This document shows, piece after piece, positions 42,388 to 49,548 of a stretch of DNA of 53,286 bases. Source of the stretch: Paenibacillus tianmuensis (GTDB taxonomy: Bacteria; Bacillota; Bacilli; Paenibacillales; NBRC-103111). The stretch is taken from assembly GCF_900100345.1 (NCBI RefSeq), contig NZ_FMTT01000043.1, forward strand, positions 1 through 53,286, in the 5' to 3' direction. Each line of letters opens with the position of its first letter. Within the stretch, counting starts at the first letter, position 1. Made by a program: the position numbers and the translations under genes. The notes beneath the pieces are model-generated. The model worked only from the letters and a program-made list of their open reading frames with translations, made no database searches and was not told where the DNA came from.

Positions 42388-43254
42388 TCAGAAAGGGCGT
42401 GCGCCGATTCTCGTGACGACTTGGGAAGATATCTCGATTGCTCTTTCCACCGATTTCCTCATGTCCTTCGTTGTCGCATACGTTGCCAGGAAGCTCCCGA
42501 TAAATGAATCTCCGGCTCCTGTCACATCTACCGCCGTTACCTTCGGTGCAGGCAGCTTCACACATACGTCATTCTCATAAAATATACAACCGTCCGCCCC
42601 CAGCTTGAGAACCGGACACGGCACAAGCTCTTGAAGAGCCGCCAAAATACGATACGGATCTGTTTCTCCTGTCAGCAGCACGCCCTCTTCGTAATTGGGA
42701 ATGAGAAACGTAACGCCATCCAGAAACCGCAGGAAATCGTCTTTGCAAACCCGTAAAAAATGGGTTGAGCTTGGGTCGAGCGCTACCGGAATCCCCTTGG
42801 AAATCGCCGTTTTCTTGGCCGCGACGATAGCCTTGCGGGTCATTTCTTCAAAGAAGCTGTATCCGGATAAATATAAAATGTCGCTTTCTTCCACGCCGTG
42901 AATGTCGCTCTCGCATAAATTCAGGTTTGCGCCCCGGTCGGGGATCATCGAACGCTCTCCGGTCTCCTGATCGACCAAAATGACGATTTTGCCAGTTTGG
43001 GCACTCGGGTCCACCGAAACCGCGCAAGAGATTCCTTGCTTCTTCGCTTGATCGAGGAGATAGATCCCGAAGGGATCATCTCCTACCTTTCCGATCAGTC
43101 GGCTTGCAACGCCTTCATGCGCAATCCATGCAGCTACGTTATTGGCTTGTCCGCCAGGGCAAATGTTGATGGAACCGTCCGTGTCCGTAGCAAAGTTCGT
43201 TGCGCCTTTGCTCACGATAATATCTGCTAGCAAATCTCCAATGACGGTAATCAT
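42388..43254 (-). CDS. psuK: PfkB-family kinase, probable pseudouridine kinase
   Basis: The 288-residue ribokinase-fold enzyme has GGQANNVAAWIAHEG near the N-terminus and the C-terminal anion-hole signature VTGAGDSFIGSF with the catalytic aspartate. It overlaps psuG by 4 bases. PsuK phosphorylates pseudouridine at the 5' position, giving the substrate of PsuG. Other sugar or nucleoside kinases of this family look alike, but the coupling to psuG makes pseudouridine the best assignment. Confidence 0.88.
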   Translation of the reverse strand: MITVIGDLLADIIVSKGATNFATDTDGSINICPGGQANNVAAWIAHEGVASRLIGKVGDDPFGIYLLDQAKKQGISCAVSVDPSAQTGKIVILVDQETGERSMIPDRGANLNLCESDIHGVEESDILYLSGYSFFEEMTRKAIVAAKKTAISKGIPVALDPSSTHFLRVCKDDFLRFLDGVTFLIPNYEEGVLLTGETDPYRILAALQELVPCPVLKLGADGCIFYENDVCVKLPAPKVTAVDVTGAGDSFIGSFLATYATTKDMRKSVERAIEISSQVVTRIGARPF

Positions 43255-44153
43255 AGGCTAAAATAGGCGGATGCAATCTTAGCTGCTGTTTTGGCATTAT
43301 TTTTCATGAGGGCAATATTGGAAGACAAGCTCTTGCCGCCTGACGATTCTTTAATTTTGGAAAGCAGGAACGGTGTTACCTCTTTGCCGTTAATGCCTGA
43401 GCGTCCCGCTTCTTCAAGCGCGGCGGCAATCGTATTCTCGACTAATGCCGGGTCCAGCTCCGCTTCTACAGGAATCGGCACGCATACGGAAACCGATCCT
43501 TTCACGTTCAATTGCTCCTTCACTTTCAGCAGATCAATCAGCTGCTGCATCTCGATTTTTTCGACCGAATACCCGGAATCACGCACATAGAACCCAGGAT
43601 AGCGGTCTGTTTCGAAACCGTAAACGGCAACGCCAATCGTTTCCAAATACTCAATCGTTTTCTGAATATCGAGAATGGATTTGACCCCTGCGCTAACGAT
43701 GCAAGTATTCAAGTTTGCCATCGTTGTCAAATCGGCGGATATATCGAATGTTTCATTAACTCCGCGATGAACTCCGCCCAAACCGCCAGTAGCAAAAAAT
43801 TTAATGCCGGCCAACTCTGCCGCATAGGCCGTTGTCGCTACCGTTGTGGCGCCGACAAGATTGCCGGAAATCACTTTAGGCAAATCGCGGAAACTGGCTT
43901 TAAAAACATTTTTGTCCGTTCCCAAGCGCTCGATCTCTTCTTTGGACAGCCCGACGCAAATTTTTCCGTCCAGAATGGCAATCGTAGCCGGAACAGCTCC
44001 GTTCTCACGGATCAGCTGTTCAACCTCAAGCGCCATGTTCACGTTGGACGGGTAAGGCATGCCATGAGAAATAATTGTCGATTCGAGAGCCACAATCGGT
44101 TTATTTTCCGCCAAAGCTGTTCTAACCTCTTCGTTAATTTTCAAAAAACTCAT
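43251..44153 (-). CDS. psuG: Pseudouridine-5'-phosphate glycosidase
   Basis: From the ATG at 44153 (AGGAGG seven bases upstream) the product has 300 residues and the PsuG (IndA-like) signatures PIVALESTIISHGMPYP, FFATGGLGGVHRG and VSAGVKSILDI; the active-site lysine and Mn-binding residues lie in such conserved stretches. It cleaves the C-C bond of pseudouridine 5'-phosphate to uracil and ribose 5-phosphate. First structural gene of the operon, under a LacI operator. Confidence 0.95.
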   Translation of the reverse strand: MSFLKINEEVRTALAENKPIVALESTIISHGMPYPSNVNMALEVEQLIRENGAVPATIAILDGKICVGLSKEEIERLGTDKNVFKASFRDLPKVISGNLVGATTVATTAYAAELAGIKFFATGGLGGVHRGVNETFDISADLTTMANLNTCIVSAGVKSILDIQKTIEYLETIGVAVYGFETDRYPGFYVRDSGYSVEKIEMQQLIDLLKVKEQLNVKGSVSVCVPIPVEAELDPALVENTIAAALEEAGRSGINGKEVTPFLLSKIKESSGGKSLSSNIALMKNNAKTAAKIASAYFSL

Positions 44154-44184
44154 GTCAATTCCTCCTAAAGTGTGTTTTTTATAG

Positions 44185-44220
44185 ATAAGCACTATAAATG
44201 AGTTCATTTATAATGCTTAT
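44185..44220. repeat. 36-bp near-perfect inverted repeat in the psuG leader
   Basis: ATAAGCACTATAAATGA and TCATTTATAATGCTTAT are 17-base arms with one mismatch and a 2-base centre. It sits 31 bases before the psuG start and includes a -10-like TATAAA. It could be a second operator or an RNA hairpin just ahead of the ribosome site. Confidence 0.75.
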
Positions 44221-44241
44221 TTAGCTTTGTCATCCAAACAA

Positions 44242-44257
44242 TTGCCATCGTTGGCAA
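44242..44257. promoter_or_regulatory. LacI-type operator upstream of psuG
   Basis: TTGCCATCGTTGGCAA has 6-bp perfect arms and a CG-type centre, as LacI-family operators do. It is identical to the copy at 45317-45332 in front of the LacI gene. Confidence 0.8.
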
Positions 44258-44287
44258 AAAAGTAGGAGAAGAGGCAAGACTTCAACC

Positions 44288-45295
44288 TCAACTCTTCATT
44301 GACTCCCTCTCTACGATGGAAGGGCTAATCAGCATCCGTTTGGCTAAGGTCTTGCTGCTATGAATCTGGTCTACCAGTATATCGAGCGCCAGTTCCGAAA
44401 TCTCTTGCTTGGGCTGCCCAATCGTAGTCAAAGCGGGAAACAGAAATTCTCCCATCCTGAGGTTATCGATTCCGATCACACCGATATCCTTCCCTACCTT
44501 CAACCCCTGCTCCACAATCGCCCGATACACGCCTAACGCGCGTTCGTCTCCGGAGATGAAAATCGCTTTTCTTTTCCGGTCGGCCAGCAGCTTTGCAGTT
44601 TCGCGATATGCTGATTCCAAATCGGTAAGCCCGAAAATGATCGGGTGCTGGAGATGGTGCTCCTCGCAAAACTGCTGAAATCCTTTGGCCCTCTCCTGAT
44701 TCGTGACGGATTTTTCGCTGCCCAGCAGGAACGCAAAGTTCTTCCAGCCTTGATCATAGATGTACTTTGCGCCTAAGTAGCCGGCATACTTGTTATCCAG
44801 ATCAACATAAGAAGTCTCGAAGTTGCTTTTATCTTTGCCGATAATGACAAATGGAATCGCTTTCTCTTTTAAGTAAGTGATCCGTTTATCGCCAATGTTC
44901 GGATCGAAAATAACGGCGCCATCGCACAATCCGTGCTTCACAAGGTAAAAGCCGTCGTTTTCATCCTCTTCGAAACTGTCGGGCGAGGAGGCGGAGATCA
45001 CCATCCGGTACCCTCTTGATTTCATCGAACGATGCAATTCATGAAGAATTTCATTGTGGAAGGCTCCCCAATACATGCCTTGCCGGCGATCGATGAAAAT
45101 GACGATTTGATTCGTCTTCATCTCCTTCAAGCTTCTTGCAACCATGTTCACTTTGAACCCGAGTTCGTCAATAATGGCTTGAACTTTGGCGCGAGTCTCC
45201 TTCTTTACGTTCGGGTCATCATTAATGACACGCGATACGGTGCGGATTGAAATACCGCTTCTTTCGGCAACGTCTTTGATCGTAACTCTGTTCAT
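44288..45295 (-). CDS. LacI-family regulator of the pseudouridine operon
   Basis: The 335-residue protein has the LacI HTH (VTIKDVAERSGISIRTVSRV, residues 4-23) with hinge helix near VNMVARSLKE and a periplasmic-binding-like effector domain. The stop is 134 bases before psuG, with no terminator between, so it may be partly co-transcribed. Two identical operators, one before psuG and one in its own promoter, make it the likely local repressor. The inducer may be pseudouridine or its phosphate (inference). Confidence 0.93.
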   Translation of the reverse strand: MNRVTIKDVAERSGISIRTVSRVINDDPNVKKETRAKVQAIIDELGFKVNMVARSLKEMKTNQIVIFIDRRQGMYWGAFHNEILHELHRSMKSRGYRMVISASSPDSFEEDENDGFYLVKHGLCDGAVIFDPNIGDKRITYLKEKAIPFVIIGKDKSNFETSYVDLDNKYAGYLGAKYIYDQGWKNFAFLLGSEKSVTNQERAKGFQQFCEEHHLQHPIIFGLTDLESAYRETAKLLADRKRKAIFISGDERALGVYRAIVEQGLKVGKDIGVIGIDNLRMGEFLFPALTTIGQPKQEISELALDILVDQIHSSKTLAKRMLISPSIVERESMKS

Positions 45296-45316
45296 CTCTC
45301 TCTACTCCACCCCGAA

Positions 45317-45373
45317 TTGCCATCGTTGGCAAATCTTTAATCTGATGATAACGCTTTTATGGCGAGCCGTCAA
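45317..45373 (-). promoter_or_regulatory. lacI promoter and operator
   Basis: Minus-strand TTGACG (45368-45373) and TATCAT (45345-45350) are 17 bases apart. The operator TTGCCATCGTTGGCAA (45317-45332) lies just downstream of the -10, where bound repressor would block initiation: autorepression. Confidence 0.75.
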
Positions 45374-45404
45374 TACCATCCTGAATTATTTTTTTTTGCC
45401 TTCT

Positions 45405-45452
45405 TAAAAGAAAGAGCCGACAACTGTGATTTCACTCACGGTTATCGGCTCT
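45405..45452 (-). terminator. Terminator of the TetR-deaminase-hydrolase cassette
   Basis: AGAGCCGA and TCGGCTCT (45413-45452), with further pairing inside, are followed by TTCTTTTAAG on the minus strand, 29 bases past the hydrolase stop. Confidence 0.7.
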
Positions 45453-45481
45453 GCGTTCTATCTTCATGGGTTTGTGCCATT

Positions 45482-46169
45482 CTACAAGGTGTTTAAGTAA
45501 TGCAACAAATCCGATTTTGTCAAAGGATCTGTATGGCCTAAAATGCAGTATTGACAATCGATACTTTCAATTACATTTATCAATGCTTTTAGTTTGTTTT
45601 TATCCATATATCCATCATTAAAGAAATCCTCGCTTGTAGAATCTCCCAAAAACAAGATTTTTTCTTCAGGAATATGGATATGCACGGTGTCTTCCGAGTG
45701 GGGAGATTCTACATGAAAAACCCTTGCCGTCATTCCACCGAGATTAAGAGTAAGTTCTTCTTCAAAATTGAATATCCGATAGAACGACAATCATGCTTTT
45801 ATTATCTACATATTCTTTGGCGAGGCGTTCATCGTCTCTTTTCAGAAATTGTATGTATTCACGGTCTAACAGTTTTGCTCTTTCGTTATTCAAAAACTCG
45901 TTCGTTTTATGGTGAGCAATGGACAATCCGTGAATATGGTGCATTCCAAACGTATGATCCCAATGCCAATGAGTGATGACTGTAAAATCTGGCTTTTTTA
46001 GTCCCTCAACTTCTAAGGATTTGTAAAATTCATCAACATGGTCTGCTGAATTTCCTGCGTCAACGGCAAGTATAATTTTTTCGCCTTTTAGGTAGGCTAG
46101 CAGAGGACGGTCTGTTTCAGGCTGATGTGGATAATAAAATACCCTATCGCTTATTTTTTTCAGTTCCAT
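45482..46169 (-). pseudogene. Metallo-beta-lactamase-fold hydrolase, single-base frameshift
   Basis: The first part (start ATG 46169) ends FTVITHWHWDHTFGM ... MIVVLSDIQF and stops; the continuation FEEELTLNLGGMTARVF ... GDSTSEDFFND lies one frame over. A TTTT run (AAAA at 45764-45767 on the plus strand) in place of TTT explains the shift exactly. Restored length is about 228 residues with the HxHxDH zinc motif and a later GDS and GH region. Substrate unknown; the family includes lactamases and lactonases. Overlaps the deaminase gene. Confidence 0.85.
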
Positions 46170-46549
46170 TGGTTGTCCCACCTTTCCGGTAATAAATCTT
46201 GAAGCAACACTTCTTTCATTTCAGGCAATACAATTTGAGTTTGTATATTTCGGTCATCAATCTGTGCAATAAATTCTCTGCACTTTCCACATGGTGGGAA
46301 TATACTCCCATCTTCAAACACAGCGATGATCCTCTTAATTGCAGTTTCATTGTTCTTTACCATTTCAGCAATAGCTGACTGTTCGGCGCATAAACCAATA
46401 GAGCAAGGCAAGTCAATACATATCCCCGAAAAAATGTTACCGTTATGGGTTTCCAATGCGCACGCAACATGGCCTGCGGTTCCAAAACGTCTTAATTTTT
46501 TGTGGTGAATCATGCTGCAAGCAATTTGATATAGTTCTTGTTTATCCAT
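46160..46549 (-). CDS. Cytidine/blasticidin deaminase-like protein
   Basis: From the ATG at 46549 (AAAGGAT upstream) the product has 129 residues, with the zinc and catalytic motif LCAEQSAIAE (C-x-E) and PPCGKCREF (PCxxC), as in cytidine deaminase-fold enzymes of the short class that includes blasticidin-S deaminase. It lies between an upstream TetR gene and a metallo-hydrolase, with overlaps on both sides. The true substrate (cytidine, an antibiotic or another nucleoside) cannot be decided from sequence. Confidence 0.8.
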   Translation of the reverse strand: MDKQELYQIACSMIHHKKLRRFGTAGHVACALETHNGNIFSGICIDLPCSIGLCAEQSAIAEMVKNNETAIKRIIAVFEDGSIFPPCGKCREFIAQIDDRNIQTQIVLPEMKEVLLQDLLPERWDNQWN

Positions 46550-46553
46550 CTTC

Positions 46554-47146
46554 TTATCCTTTCTTGATACCATATAATAAAAGTTCGGTAGTCTGTTTCA
46601 CAAATTCTTTATGCGTCATTTTTGCAGAGTCATTAACAAGAAGGCTGTGCAGTAGAGGGTTTAAGGCAGAAAGAATTTGGTGACTTAAAAAGTCTGCCGA
46701 GAAGTTTTGTTTTATAATTCCCTCATTTATTCCTAAGATTAGAACATTGTTAAATTCTTGTATGACTTCATTTTGAATTAGCTCCATGTCTTTTTGATTC
46801 TTTTCTTGAAAGAGAACAGCCATATCGGAAAAGCTCAACAGTAAAAATTGATGATAGTCACTTTCTAATGCTTCCTGAATAACTTTTCGGAATTTTTCAT
46901 CAAATGAGGTATCCTCCTTAGCTATTCCTCTTAGGCTATCTCGCAGCTTTTGAAACTTCGGGTATATAAGTGCAAAAAGCAAATCTTCTTTTGACGGATA
47001 ATGATTATAAATTGTGCCTTTGGCAATCTCTAACTCATCAGATATATCACTCATTTTGAAATGATGATAACCCTTTTGTTTAATAAGTTTTTCGGCTGTT
47101 TCAATGATAGTTCGGTTTCTAATCTGATATTTTTTTCTTTAGACAT
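46554..47146 (-). pseudogene. TetR-family regulator, frameshift in an A-run
   Basis: The open part (from MSDISDELEIAKGTIYNHYP) lacks the first half of the helix-turn-helix. Upstream, another frame encodes KYQIRNRTIIETAEKLIKQK then GYHHFK, the missing start, and an ATG at 47146. The two join if the run at 47130-47136 had eight rather than seven bases. Restored length is about 197 residues. Two TGAC dyads lie just upstream. Either a recent mutation or a sequencing error. Confidence 0.85.
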
Positions 47147-47163
47147 ATTTTCAACCTCATAAA

Positions 47164-47197
47164 TGACTTATTAGTCAAAAATGACTTTGAGGTCATT
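47164..47197. promoter_or_regulatory. Paired TGAC dyads before the TetR gene
   Basis: TGACTTATTAGTCA (47164-47177) and ATGACTTTGAGGTCAT (47182-47197) share TGAC/GTCA half-sites and sit 18-51 bases before the restored ATG. They fit an autoregulatory TetR operator bound by two dimers. From 47198 to 47300 I see only a 7-bp hairpin (TCCAGAA/TTCTGGA, 47251-47278). Confidence 0.5.
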
Positions 47198-47300
47198 ACA
47201 TCGAAATCTTATTTTGGAGTCAATGGGAGCCCATCAGTATTTCGCAGCTTTCCAGAAAGAACAATAAGCTATTCTGGACAGCCCTGTTTCATAGCTCGCC

Positions 47301-47783
47301 TTAGTCCCATGTCTGATCCAACTTATCCGAATAAAATAATATTGCCTTCTTATAGGTTTGAATGCCCTTATCATTACTTGTTTCTGCTATTTGCTTTAAC
47401 AAGATTTCCATGGATTCACTGTACGCCTTCTGATTGAATCGAACCATGGCATAAAAAACTTGAAATTCTCTTCGGTTTGGGAATTCTTCGATTGCTTCTT
47501 CAAGAATTAATTTGGCATCATCATACATGCCTAAAGTTCGATAAGTACTTCCTAATCCTAAGTATGCGCCTTGTCTTTCCTCATCTGATAATCCTAGTTC
47601 TAACGATTTCTTATAATAAGGTAGTGCTTCCCTTTCTAATTCCATAACGTCATGAATCCATGCGCATTGATACCAAACGGATGGATTCATTGGTTCTTTA
47701 TTTAGTAATTCAAGTAATAAACATCTAGCCTCTTCTAATTGGCCTGATTCTCTTAATTGAATCGCTTTTTCTAGTTCTTTCAT
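47301..47783 (-). CDS. Tetratricopeptide repeat protein
   Basis: The 160-residue, all-helical product consists of about four TPR units: KELEKAIQLRESGQLEEARC, PSVWYQCAWIHDVMELEREA, GAYLGLGSTYRTLGMYDDAK and EFQVFYAMVRFNQKAYSESM. Such scaffolds bind other proteins. There is no signal peptide. Sequence is AT-rich like the rest of this accessory region. Partner unknown. Confidence 0.85.
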   Translation of the reverse strand: MKELEKAIQLRESGQLEEARCLLLELLNKEPMNPSVWYQCAWIHDVMELEREALPYYKKSLELGLSDEERQGAYLGLGSTYRTLGMYDDAKLILEEAIEEFPNRREFQVFYAMVRFNQKAYSESMEILLKQIAETSNDKGIQTYKKAILFYSDKLDQTWD

Positions 47784-47841
47784 GTTATCATTCCTTTTTT
47801 TGCGAACTTCACAACATTTATCAAAGCTGGGAGGTGAAGAA

Positions 47842-47985
47842 ATGCACTACCCCCACAAAATAAGTACGAATACTGCTATCAACAAAATTTTCGCCATTAG
47901 TTTCATTGGAACAGTTCCTTCGGGTGTATTCATTTATATATTATACCAAATTAAGGTGTATAAGATTACAGTGAGTTTTGTATAA
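47842..47985 (+). CDS. Possible small membrane protein, 47 residues
   Basis: GGGAGGTGAAGAA gives a strong ribosome site for an ATG at 47842. The product starts MHYPHKISTNTAINKIFAIS and has a hydrophobic stretch (about residues 16-34). I do not recognise it. It may be a real small protein or a gene start cut off by the IS110 element beyond. Confidence 0.35.
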   Translation: MHYPHKISTNTAINKIFAISFIGTVPSGVFIYILYQIKVYKITVSFV

Positions 47986-48129
47986 GTAAGTTGATCTTCA
48001 TATTCAAATTCAAAAAAGAGCCATTCCTGTAATGAAGTAAATTGAGCTTTGAACAAAAAAAGCGCCTCTTGTATACTGGAGAACGTTCCAACCAAAGAAC
48101 AAATCCCATATATGAAAGAGGCACTCAAC

Positions 48130-48486
48130 ATGAAGTATAAGCTTAAACAGAAGTAGAATCAACGAATTACACGAATTACCGAAACGACGTTGGTCGTGGG
48201 TGCAGACATCGCAAAGAAGATCCACATAGCTCGTGCGGTAGATTTTCGCGGTATCGAGCTTGGGAAGGAATGTACGTTCCACAATGATGCAGAAGGGCCG
48301 ACGAAACTAGCAGCGTGGATGAAGGATCTTGGGCAACGACATGCGAAAACGGAAATCATCTTCGGCATCGAGCCCACTGGACACTACTGGTTCCCGTTAG
48401 CGGCGTTTCTGAAGGAGCAAGGCATCAAAATTGTCGTCGTAAACCCGCACCACGTCAGCAAAAGCAAAGAGCTTGAGGACATGTGA
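48130..48486 (+). mobile_element. IS110-family transposase, N-terminal remnant
   Basis: The frame MKYKLKQK-stop-NQRITRI... continues as VVGADIAKKIHIARAVDFRG and IEPTGHYWFPLAAFLKEQGI, the DEDD-type catalytic region of IS110 transposases. It carries an in-frame TAG at codon 9 (48154-48156, probably once CAG) and is cut after KSKELED. The C-terminal half with the serine is absent. The upstream 100 bases may be the element's left end. Confidence 0.85.
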
Positions 48487-48583
48487 TCGCGACCGCAAAC
48501 CGAATCGAATTACGCTTTTCTTCCGGATTCGTCACGCCGGTCGAGCAACACGCGCCTGCCTCAAAGATTTCAATTTTTTTCAT
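48482..48583 (-). pseudogene. arsD: arsD, 5' remnant
   Basis: From the ATG at 48583 the frame reads MKKIEIFEAGACCSTGV, matching the start of the arsenic chaperone ArsD with its adjacent cysteine pair (Cys12-Cys13). It is cut after about 34 codons at the IS110 fragment. The third metalloid cysteine of ArsD (Cys18) is not present. A copy of the MarR-type operator lies upstream of it (48608-48630). Confidence 0.65.
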
Positions 48584-48607
48584 CGCTGTATCTCCCTCGA
48601 TTCATAG

Positions 48608-48627
48608 ATATTTGGTAAATTACAAGT
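48608..48627. promoter_or_regulatory. Shared operator, copy A (before the arsD remnant)
   Basis: ATATTTGGTAAATTACAAGT continuing to 48630 has the same core as copies B and C (TATTTG, then A/T centre, then CAAGTAT). Confidence 0.6.
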
Positions 48628-48657
48628 ATAAACGAAGAACTGTTCAACCTTCGTATG

Positions 48658-48886
48658 TTACACAGAGCGAAGATGGCGTAATACTTGTTTGACAATAAAC
48701 TTCGCGTCCGGCCCCCCCCTTAATGTCGTAGAAGCAAAGGAACTTTGCCCCTCCAGCCCCACATAATATAGCCCTGGAACGTGGCTGACGCCCGCTCGAT
48801 GCCTGGGCCTTCACCTACTTTTTGTTTCACGAAGCAAGACCTGCCTGTCCCCCTCCAATGACAATCGTATCAAGTACCTCGTCCAT
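48658..48886 (-). pseudogene. FAD-dependent oxidoreductase (ArsO-like) remnant
   Basis: The ATG at 48886 opens MDEVLDTIVIGGGQAGLAS, a classic FAD-binding GxGxxG start, then hits a stop. Another frame reads GVSHVPGLYYVGLEGQSSFA then STTLRGG and AKFIVKQVLRHLRSV to TAA at 48658-48660, the C-terminus of flavin monooxygenases. About 250-300 residues in between are gone. Flavoproteins of this type (ArsO) are common in arsenic operons, which fits the location. Confidence 0.75.
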
Positions 48887-48902
48887 ACCAACATCCTCCG
48901 AA

Positions 48903-48924
48903 TTATTTGCAATTTACAAGTATA
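48903..48924. promoter_or_regulatory. Shared operator, copy B (before the flavoprotein remnant)
   Basis: TTATTTGCAATTTACAAGTA, continuing TA to 48924, is nearly the same as the sequence before the MarR gene. Confidence 0.65.
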
Positions 48925-48936
48925 TGAGAAAAGAAA

Positions 48937-49386
48937 TCACCCGATTGGGGTGGAACAGCATAGGCTGGATTTCGACATCGCTTCATTCAAGAGCTTAATG
49001 GAGCGAATGACCGTTTCTTTTTCAAAATCGTTCATATGAGAGAAAACTTCATCTAAATAAGCGTTCATTTGCTGGTCAATCATCGTGGCCACGTACTTAC
49101 CTTCTGTCGTGAGCGAAAGCACATACACCCTGCGGTCGTCCGGATCGGGCGATTTTTGGACCAAATTGATTTTAATTAACGATTGGATTTGTCGACTAAA
49201 GGTCGTAATATCGGTCCCTAACGCCTCGGCTACCTTCTGAATGGACGGTTGATGCTGACGATCGATCTCGTAAAGAATGTGGCTTTGTACTAAAGATATA
49301 TCGCAGCCACCGGCGGAGCAGCAATTTTTATTGAGAAATCCAAAACGGCGTGTCATGATTTGAAATAGTTCGCGAACATTTTCCAC
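48937..49386 (-). CDS. MarR-family regulator with arsenic-locus cysteines
   Basis: The 149-residue winged-helix protein (HTH around PSIQKVAEALGTDITTFSRQ; wing KSPDPDDRRVYVLSL) starts at GTG 49386 with GAGGTG upstream. It has cysteines at 22, 23 and 28 (NKNCCSAGGC) and 143-144 (SSLCCSTP), which could bind a metalloid or act as a thiol switch; this is not a normal MarR feature. Its operator sits in its own promoter and in front of two remnants, so it was the regulator of the divergent ars-type genes. Confidence 0.85.
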   Translation of the reverse strand: MENVRELFQIMTRRFGFLNKNCCSAGGCDISLVQSHILYEIDRQHQPSIQKVAEALGTDITTFSRQIQSLIKINLVQKSPDPDDRRVYVLSLTTEGKYVATMIDQQMNAYLDEVFSHMNDFEKETVIRSIKLLNEAMSKSSLCCSTPIG

Positions 49387-49419
49387 AGTGTTTCACCTCA
49401 TAAACCAGTTATACAACAA

Positions 49420-49439
49420 ATATTTGCAATATGCAAGTA
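49420..49439. promoter_or_regulatory. Shared operator, copy C, in the MarR promoter
   Basis: ATATTTGCAATATGCAAGTA (continuing to 49442) contains the dyad TTGCAATATGCAA. On the minus strand TTGCAT and TATAAC, 17 bases apart, form the MarR promoter, and the dyad overlaps the -35 and spacer. Confidence 0.7.
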
Positions 49440-49548
49440 TTAAATTGCCTATGTTGCAAAAAGACTGGGCATGAAAATTTCCGTATTGACTTTTTATCGT
49501 ATGTAAATAACAATATAGTTATATGGTTTTTAACGTGGGGTGATAATA

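Noticed and set aside
45482..45790. Separate small gene (MSFYRIFNFEEEL...)
   Set aside because: It is the C-terminal half of the metallo-hydrolase displaced by a one-base indel; its first residues are out-of-frame translation.
48010..48377. Minus-strand frames of 72-90 codons opposite the IS110 fragment
   Set aside because: Shadows of the transposase frame without ribosome sites.
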